Positions 44,467 through 49,442 of a DNA stretch of 49,442 nucleotides are shown here, in pieces (position 1 is the first letter of the stretch; each line of letters starts with the position of its first letter). The DNA lies in NCBI GenBank assembly GCA_036267355.1, contig DATAWG010000064.1, positions 1-49,442 on the forward strand, read 5' to 3'. The stretch comes from Pirellulales bacterium (lineage in GTDB: Bacteria > Planctomycetota > Planctomycetia > Pirellulales > DATAWG01). A program made the translations under genes and the position numbers. A model generated the notes under the pieces. It ran no database searches. It saw only the letters and a program-made list of their open reading frames with translations, and had not been told where the DNA came from.

Positions 44467-45906
44467 TCACATCGCCGCGTCGAACAGCAACGAAAGCACG
44501 TCGAGTGCGGTGACGGCCCATTGCGGATCGCGGGTGCCGGCGTTTGTCGTCGACTCCCACAGTGCCAGCGCGTAGCGGAGATATTGCTCGCGCGATTCGG
44601 ACCATAGCTCGCGCGGCAGTTCGGCGATCGCCTGCGGCCAGAGTTGGCTAAGTTCGTCGAGCGCTGGCCGGCAGCCGTTGATCGTGTCGAACACGAGATC
44701 GTCGAGGCGTTCGAGTTTTTCCAAGAGTTCGACTGACGTGATGCCCAACAGCGTCGAAGGACCAGCGATCGCCGCGGTGTGACTTGTCTTCGGGGCCTGC
44801 GGATCGAGGCCGCTCGAGCGCGGGCGGGCAGGTTGTTGGTGCGGGGCGTGTGGCTGACGAAGAATGTCGCTGCCGCGAAATTCGCTCGCTTCAGGACCAC
44901 TTCCATCTGGTTCGCGAGACGGCTGTGCCGGGCCCCACGCGCTTGCCAGCCGCGTGATGTGTGGGGCCGGCGGCTCGGCATAGATGGCAGGCGGATCGGG
45001 CAGCGGTGTGCCGGCATGCAGCCGAGCTTTCAACTGGTCGGAGAGCCACGCCAAATCGGAAAGGCGAAGGCCGGCTCGCGTGCGATGCAATTCGGCCGCC
45101 AGAGTTGTCAGCCGGTCGGAGCGAATGGCCTGTTCTAAATAGGCCGCCCAACCCGTCGGAACAAAATCGCTCGCTGCCTCATCGGCGAGATTCAGTAGCG
45201 TCGTGCCCGGCTGACGGGCCAGGCGGCGCTGTTCGGCTTCGTCTACTTCGACCACGTTGATGCGAAACGGCCGCCGCGGTGAATAGGCCAACCCGGTGGC
45301 AAACGACACTTCGCTGCGGCATTCGACCGGCAAGCAGTTCAGCAGACCGGCCAGCAGCCCTTCGGAATGTCGCGCACCGACGAGCACCAATGCATCGGCC
45401 CGCAGAGCGGCATCCATGAGCCGGGCGATCCGCCGTGGACCCAACCGCTCCGCAAACTCGGCCAGCAGTCCTTCGTCAACCGCTGCCACCCGGCCGGGCA
45501 GATCGAACGCCGGCAGAATCGGCGGCACAGGGTCATACAGCTTTAGGGCCCCGTACACTCGGGCCGAATGCAGCAATGCCAGCGGATTGTTGGCAAACCG
45601 GGCAAGCACGTCGGCGGGAACGATGAAGAATTGCGTGTACACGCGCGGACCCGAGCGGCCGCTATACTCCGCTCCCGCCGCGGTGCTTCGCGAAACGCAC
45701 AGCGCGCCGCTCGCCAGCGGATGGAAATTGACACTTCGGCCCCCCGCGCCGGCGTCGCACAGCGAGCCGTGGGCCGGCGCCCAAGCCGTCAGTTGCCGGG
45801 CGTCTTCCGGCCGAATGCCGGGACTCGTGGCGACCAAATGGTAACCGCGACCCCGATCGGTGCGCGCCGACGTGAATACCGCCTGTTCGATCAGCATGGT
45901 TTCCAT
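44467..45906 (-). CDS. GTPase-associated protein 1 (GAP1-N2/GAP1-M type)
   Basis: 479 residues from ATG 45906; an ATG at 45897 is an alternative, and a TTG at 45918 is less likely. The N-terminal domain begins LIEQAVFTSARTDRGRGYHL and contains VYTQFFIVPADVLARFANNP, matching the GAP1-N2 pattern. A middle segment SEVSFATGLAYSPRRPFRIN (about 208-227) resembles GAP1-M. A Pro/Ser-rich linker and a helical C-terminal part follow. GAP1 proteins occur with small zinc-ribbon or DO-type GTPases in predicted signalling/conflict systems, where they are thought to bind or control the GTPase. Such a GTPase is encoded just upstream (45984-46892), which supports the call. Function is inferred from family and context. 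Confidence 0.75.
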   Translation of the reverse strand: METMLIEQAVFTSARTDRGRGYHLVATSPGIRPEDARQLTAWAPAHGSLCDAGAGGRSVNFHPLASGALCVSRSTAAGAEYSGRSGPRVYTQFFIVPADVLARFANNPLALLHSARVYGALKLYDPVPPILPAFDLPGRVAAVDEGLLAEFAERLGPRRIARLMDAALRADALVLVGARHSEGLLAGLLNCLPVECRSEVSFATGLAYSPRRPFRINVVEVDEAEQRRLARQPGTTLLNLADEAASDFVPTGWAAYLEQAIRSDRLTTLAAELHRTRAGLRLSDLAWLSDQLKARLHAGTPLPDPPAIYAEPPAPHITRLASAWGPAQPSREPDGSGPEASEFRGSDILRQPHAPHQQPARPRSSGLDPQAPKTSHTAAIAGPSTLLGITSVELLEKLERLDDLVFDTINGCRPALDELSQLWPQAIAELPRELWSESREQYLRYALALWESTTNAGTRDPQWAVTALDVLSLLFDAAM

Positions 45907-45983
45907 CCGCGAAGTCAACTCCCGGTAAATCTCACGTACGGGCTAACTACCGCAACGCATGGCAGTTCGCCTAGGGACAGGCC

Positions 45984-46892
45984 TCACGCTTCGATTTGCT
46001 GCACCAACCATTCGAACGGCTCGACGATGCCGCGCGGCTCGATGCGCAGGGGAACGACGATCTGGTTGCCGCGGCGAATTTCCACCGTCGCGCACGCGCC
46101 GGCGACTCCGGCCGCAAAAAAACGGTGCCGCGGAAATCGTTCGACGCAGTGCCGCCACAGGCCGGCCGCCCGTTTATGGGCAAAATCGGCCGGGTCTTCG
46201 AAGCAGCTCTCGCATTGGTCGGCTTTGCTGAGCACAACCGCCACCGGACGCCCCGACCATGCCATCTGCCCTTCGTCTTGCAGCTCGTTCAAATAGCTGA
46301 GCACTTTCATGGCGAAATGATCTTGCTCCGGCGAGCCATCGTCCATCTCGGCCGCGTCGACCAGCAACACCGCGCCAGCGCATGTCTGCAAAAACCGCCG
46401 GATGCCGACGTGCATGTGCGGATGGTCGACCTCTTCCAACATTGCTTCGCCTGCCATATCGGGCATGATCAATTCGATCTGCTCGCGGTGCGCCGCGGTG
46501 CGAAGTTGGCAATGAACCCAATTCCAGCGCTCCGCCTCGCTCGGCGTTTTGCCGGGAAACTGGCCGCGGGCAAGGGCCCCGATCACCGACTGTTGCAGCG
46601 TCACCGAAAACGCTCCGCGCGACAGGATCTGCAACCGCTCGGGCCGGCGCGAAAGCATGTCGAGCAGCATTCCGAGATAAACGGTCTTGCCGACCCCGCT
46701 GGTGCCGAGCACGGCCATCATGCGCGGCGGAGTTTTTTGCGTTTTGGATTGATGCGTCAGCGCCATCGGCGCAGCGCAACGGCGGCATCGCTCGGCGTCG
46801 CACGAGTTTTCCTCGTGGCAAATGTAACACGGCAACGGCACCGCATATTCGGCAAGCCGATGGGAATCGAGCGGCACAAGAGCTTTAGGCAT
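45984..46892 (-). CDS. Zinc-ribbon P-loop GTPase (DO-GTPase2-like)
   Basis: 302 residues from ATG 46892. The N-terminus carries a zinc ribbon with CYIC at 22-25 and CRRC at 36-39. The GTPase core has the P-loop GTSGVGKT (63-70), a G3-like DMAG at 145-148, and SKAD at 222-225 in place of the NKxD base-recognition motif. The intervening residues VLLVDAAEMDD (about 175-185) fit a TRAFAC-type strand. This is the arrangement of the DO-GTPase2-type proteins encoded with GAP1. The FGE-like gene ends 16 bases upstream and the GAP1 gene follows after 77 bases, so all belong to one transcript. No strong ribosome binding site is seen. Confidence 0.8.
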   Translation of the reverse strand: MPKALVPLDSHRLAEYAVPLPCYICHEENSCDAERCRRCAAPMALTHQSKTQKTPPRMMAVLGTSGVGKTVYLGMLLDMLSRRPERLQILSRGAFSVTLQQSVIGALARGQFPGKTPSEAERWNWVHCQLRTAAHREQIELIMPDMAGEAMLEEVDHPHMHVGIRRFLQTCAGAVLLVDAAEMDDGSPEQDHFAMKVLSYLNELQDEGQMAWSGRPVAVVLSKADQCESCFEDPADFAHKRAAGLWRHCVERFPRHRFFAAGVAGACATVEIRRGNQIVVPLRIEPRGIVEPFEWLVQQIEA

Positions 46893-46908
46893 ACGACAAA
46901 GGCCAGGT

Positions 46909-48378
46909 TCAAGCGGGTTGCAGCAGATCTTCGTTTGCCGTGGAGCATGAGTCTTCAGGTTCACCTTCGGACTCCGCGTCGCCGTTCCATTCACTCGTTG
47001 CAATCAAATCGCAAGCGCCGAGCGCCAACCGGAAGCCGATGTTGTATTTGCGGGCCAACGGGCTATCCGCGCTGGCGAACTGGCAAGCGGCGTGCTGGTC
47101 GAAGTAGGTATCGAATGCGCCGCCGCGGATTGTCTTGAGCGGCGGTCTCGCCAGGCTTGGCGCTCGATCCGCCGGCGATGCGTTCGCCGCGGCGCCGGTC
47201 GGCCAGTTAGCACCGCCCTGGCCGTTGGCATCGCGGCGAAGCGCCGGCCTCGGTAGCTCGAAATCCGCGGCCGTCCATTCCCAAACATTTCCGATCAATT
47301 GGCTGAGGCCGCCGACGCTTGTGCCCGCGCTAAAATCATCGACGGCCGTCGTGTCTCCCGATGCCGAGCCCCATAGATTCGCGCGGCTGCGATCCATCGC
47401 GTTGCCCCACGGAAATTTTCTCTGCACACGGCTCGTCGGTGAAAGCTGCACCGGCCAGCACCCGGCTTTGAGCCATTCCGCATCGGTCGGTAGCCGCTTG
47501 CCGACCCAGCGGGCATAAGCGGCCGCTTCGTACCAACTCACGCCGACGACCGGATGATCTGCCTTGCCCGCCGGAAATCGACCATGGCGCCAATATCGCG
47601 GCCCTGGATGGCCGGTGGCGTCGACGAAGTCCAAGACGGCCGGCCAGATTGCCGGATCCCAAAGCGGCATCTGGTCGTATCCGCCGGCGTTGAGGAAAAT
47701 CTGATATTGCCGGTTGGTCACCGTGAAGCGATCGACATAGGTCGCACCGACGCGGACGACGGCGCCTTCGGCCGCGTGCAATTCGGCCGCGCTGATCGGC
47801 TCCTCCGTCACCAGATGTGGCTCGACCAGCACATCTCCCTCGGGCACCAGCGCCATCTGCTGCTCGAGGCGTTGCCGAGCCGGGGCCAGCATCGGTGGGG
47901 AGAGGTTCCCCGCGATCTGCGGCCGCAACAGCAGGGCATAGCGGCTTTCGCGCATTAGCGTGTCGATAAATTCCTGAACCCGGCATTCCGGCGAACCTGC
48001 GGCTGCAGCCGGAAGCTGATCGCCTGCGTCGTTCGACTGAGGGCCGCCCGGCTGGGCGGCCTCGGCCGAGGCGGAATGGCTTTCGGCGGTTTCGCAAATC
48101 ACGAGCGGGCTAATGTTTCGATTTTGCGCGGATGCGCGGCATGGCATCGTGCGGCGGCCGTGGTTCCAGCGGCGCACTGCGATAAGCGTCGCGACGCCGA
48201 TCATAGCCACCAACCCGGCGCCGACAAGCAAACGATTGCCCCCCTCCGCGAACAGGCCCAATAGGGCCGCTCCAAAGCCGATACCGAAGGTAAGCCAGCA
48301 CCATTTGCGAAAGCTATGCAACCAAGCGATCATGTCGGCGAGTTGTCGAGTGAAATGGGAATTGTTTGTAGGGGGCAT
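46909..48378 (-). CDS. Membrane-anchored FGE/sulfatase-modifying-factor-like protein
   Basis: 489 residues from ATG 48378. Two N-terminal membrane helices (about 26-46 and 48-67) are followed by a low-complexity linker and a C-type-lectin/FGE-sulfatase domain (about 190-475). This has the family landmarks VDRFTVTNRQYQIFL, HPVVGVSWYEAAAYARWVGK, RLPTDAEWLKAG, QLIGNVWEWTAADF, TIRGGAF and IGFRLAL. The active-site cysteines of true formylglycine-generating enzymes are absent, since the C-terminal segment reads GFRLAL where FGE has GFRCA. It is probably a binding domain, not an enzyme. It follows the coiled-coil gene and precedes the GTPase gene. The start lies inside a palindrome, so MIAWLHSF at 48333 remains an alternative. 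Confidence 0.75.
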   Translation of the reverse strand: MPPTNNSHFTRQLADMIAWLHSFRKWCWLTFGIGFGAALLGLFAEGGNRLLVGAGLVAMIGVATLIAVRRWNHGRRTMPCRASAQNRNISPLVICETAESHSASAEAAQPGGPQSNDAGDQLPAAAAGSPECRVQEFIDTLMRESRYALLLRPQIAGNLSPPMLAPARQRLEQQMALVPEGDVLVEPHLVTEEPISAAELHAAEGAVVRVGATYVDRFTVTNRQYQIFLNAGGYDQMPLWDPAIWPAVLDFVDATGHPGPRYWRHGRFPAGKADHPVVGVSWYEAAAYARWVGKRLPTDAEWLKAGCWPVQLSPTSRVQRKFPWGNAMDRSRANLWGSASGDTTAVDDFSAGTSVGGLSQLIGNVWEWTAADFELPRPALRRDANGQGGANWPTGAAANASPADRAPSLARPPLKTIRGGAFDTYFDQHAACQFASADSPLARKYNIGFRLALGACDLIATSEWNGDAESEGEPEDSCSTANEDLLQPA

Positions 48379-48390
48379 ACTCCGTATGCC
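48374..48390. repeat. 17-base palindrome at the start of the FGE-like gene
   Basis: GGCATAC-TCC-GTATGCC. On the minus strand it supplies GGAGT and the ATG of the FGE-like gene. A diverged copy, GGCACACTCCGTGGGCC, is at about 6060. Confidence 0.65.
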
Positions 48391-48391
48391 G

Positions 48392-49243
48392 TCAGCGCCC
48401 CGTGCAGCGCTGCGCGGCGCGCGCCGCGGACGGCACGCGAATATTGTTCGACACTTCGGCTCCAGTTCGGCTGCCCTGTGCGGACGCAGGCGCCTGCCGG
48501 CGCGCTTCGGCATCGCGGTGTAATGTCTTGATCTGCGAAAGTAACGGGCCAAGCACGGGATCGCTTGCCGCAGGGGCTCCGTCGCCGGCGGTGTCGGCGC
48601 GGGCGACGTCGGAAACCGTGAGAGCGGCCGTCGGCGGCAGGGCACCGAATGTTTCCATTTGCCGATGAATGGCTTCGCGAAGCTGCCGCAATTCGCCGGC
48701 CCAAACAGTGCGTTCCTCCGCCGCCATGCGGCGCTCGGCGGAGATTTGATCGGATTGCTCGGTCAACTGACGGCGGAGAAATTCGACCTCGGCCTGGAGC
48801 GCGAATCGATCCTGCTCCAACTCCGAAATTCGGCGAGCAACCGCTCCGGCAAAACGTGCCGGCTCGGAGTCGTCGGCTAGGCTTTGCGCGTCGAAGGGAA
48901 CAAGGCTGCAATTCTCAGCGGAGCGGCGAGCGTCGTCATCATGTGCATTCTCGCGGGTTTCTCGAGCCGCATTCGCATCGGGGCAGCCGTCGTTAGTGAC
49001 GACTCGTGTTGATATCGCACTCGCACGGACCCGTTCGGCTTCGAGCTGTTGCCATGCGGTGTCGATCTCGTCGAGCAACTGACCGATGAATTGCTCGATT
49101 TCCTCATAGCCCGTTCGAAACGCGCCGAGCGATCCTTGGATCGGCCGCCAATCGACGGCCGGGATTGTTGGCGCTGTGATTGCCGGCGCTGCGATCTCGC
49201 GAACGGCGATGCTCGTGTTGTCTGCGGTCGGCGAATCGTTCAT
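48392..49243 (-). CDS. Coiled-coil hypothetical protein of the GTPase locus
   Basis: 283 residues with no recognised catalytic domain. Residues about 40-75 are a charged helix (YEEIEQFIGQLLDEIDTAWQ). From about 135 to 200 the sequence is a strong heptad coiled coil (RRISELEQDRFALQAEVEFL and on). The ends are Ala/Ser-rich and probably disordered. It is the first clear gene of the locus; its stop is 13 bases before the start chosen for the FGE-like gene. A scaffold or oligomerisation role is plausible. A small upstream ORF overlaps its ATG by four bases. Confidence 0.68.
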   Translation of the reverse strand: MNDSPTADNTSIAVREIAAPAITAPTIPAVDWRPIQGSLGAFRTGYEEIEQFIGQLLDEIDTAWQQLEAERVRASAISTRVVTNDGCPDANAARETRENAHDDDARRSAENCSLVPFDAQSLADDSEPARFAGAVARRISELEQDRFALQAEVEFLRRQLTEQSDQISAERRMAAEERTVWAGELRQLREAIHRQMETFGALPPTAALTVSDVARADTAGDGAPAASDPVLGPLLSQIKTLHRDAEARRQAPASAQGSRTGAEVSNNIRVPSAARAAQRCTGR

Positions 49244-49353
49244 ATCACGAGGAAATCATCGAAGGGAAAAAAAGGGCGAACGGATTCGGCGGCGAACCGA
49301 CGCAATTGGCGCAACATTCCGCCGGCTTCTCGCAGACGATCGTCGGCCGGCAT
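49240..49353 (-). CDS. Possible 37-residue ORF coupled to the coiled-coil gene
   Basis: ATG 49353 opens a 37-codon frame (starting MPADDRLREAGGMLRQLRRF, with a C-terminus rich in Phe and Asp). It ends in TGA overlapping the ATG of the coiled-coil gene by four bases (ATGA). An in-frame stop lies about 75 bases upstream of the ATG, and no ATG, GTG or TTG lies between them. The overlap is typical of coupled genes, but the ORF is short and may be chance. No homologue is recognised. The last 89 bases of the window show nothing else. Confidence 0.3.
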   Translation of the reverse strand: MPADDRLREAGGMLRQLRRFAAESVRPFFPFDDFLVI

Positions 49354-49442
49354 ATCGAGCTGGTCAGCAACAGATAAGTGGGTGGCGGAGCGACAAGATA
49401 AGGCGACACTGCTCCACCGACGAAAAACCTACGTCGGATTCG

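Noticed and set aside
45996-47138. Plus-strand 380-codon ORF opposite the GTPase and FGE-like genes
   Set aside because: The opposite frame has a complete GTPase motif set; the plus frame is a composition artefact and crosses two genes.
49180-49377. Plus-strand 65-codon ORF at the right edge
   Set aside because: It is antisense to the start of the coiled-coil gene with no support.

Overview
The window is a GC-rich (about 60 percent) bacterial chromosome segment. It very likely comes from a planctomycete of the Pirellulales type. The signs are a DUF1559 prepilin-like protein with the H-x9-DG tail, a long MoxR/DUF58/BatA/VWA/DUF4159 operon, large AsmA-like and HEAT-repeat proteins, a YceH/DUF480 protein, tandem methyltransferases with a regulatory domain, and many dispersed palindromic elements between genes. 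No rRNA, tRNA, CRISPR array, phage or insertion-sequence transposase was seen.

Left third (1-17,000). A DUF1559 protein is followed by transhydrogenase subunits PntA-alpha2 and PntB. Then come, on the minus strand, the heme chaperone/radical SAM protein HemW and an RNase Z-like metallo-beta-lactamase-fold protein. On the plus strand follow a YwaF/TIGR02206 membrane protein and tRNA-Ile lysidine synthetase TilS. A minus-strand MFS transporter converges on tilS. A 1088-residue AsmA-like protein, a small hypothetical protein and a secreted or anchored TPR protein follow on the plus strand.

Middle (17,000-36,200). One long minus-strand operon runs MoxR ATPase, DUF58, BatA-type VWA protein, second VWA protein, DUF4175-like coiled-coil membrane protein, DUF4159, thioredoxin/HEAT protein and SIMPL protein. 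Its order matches the Bat-type envelope complexes. Beside it, pointing the other way, is a fluoride module: a fluoride riboswitch, the channel gene crcB and a tandem DUF190 protein. An SDR oxidoreductase and YceH follow.

Right third (36,200-49,442). A pentapeptide-solenoid protein, two tandem paralogous methyltransferases and an ABC exporter (ATPase plus permease, preceded by an anchored protein) lead to the most unusual locus, 44,467-49,353 on the minus strand. It encodes a small possible ORF, a coiled-coil protein, a two-TM protein with a formylglycine-generating-enzyme-like domain lacking the usual cysteine pair, a zinc-ribbon P-loop GTPase and a GAP1-type GTPase-associated protein. This resembles the GTPase-centred signalling/conflict systems predicted bioinformatically in multicellular or complex bacteria. 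No experimental function is evident from the sequence.

Across the window at least six families of short palindromic repeats sit in intergenic DNA. In two or three places they run into coding sequence, at the N-terminus of HemW, a linker of a methyltransferase and the start of the FGE-like gene.
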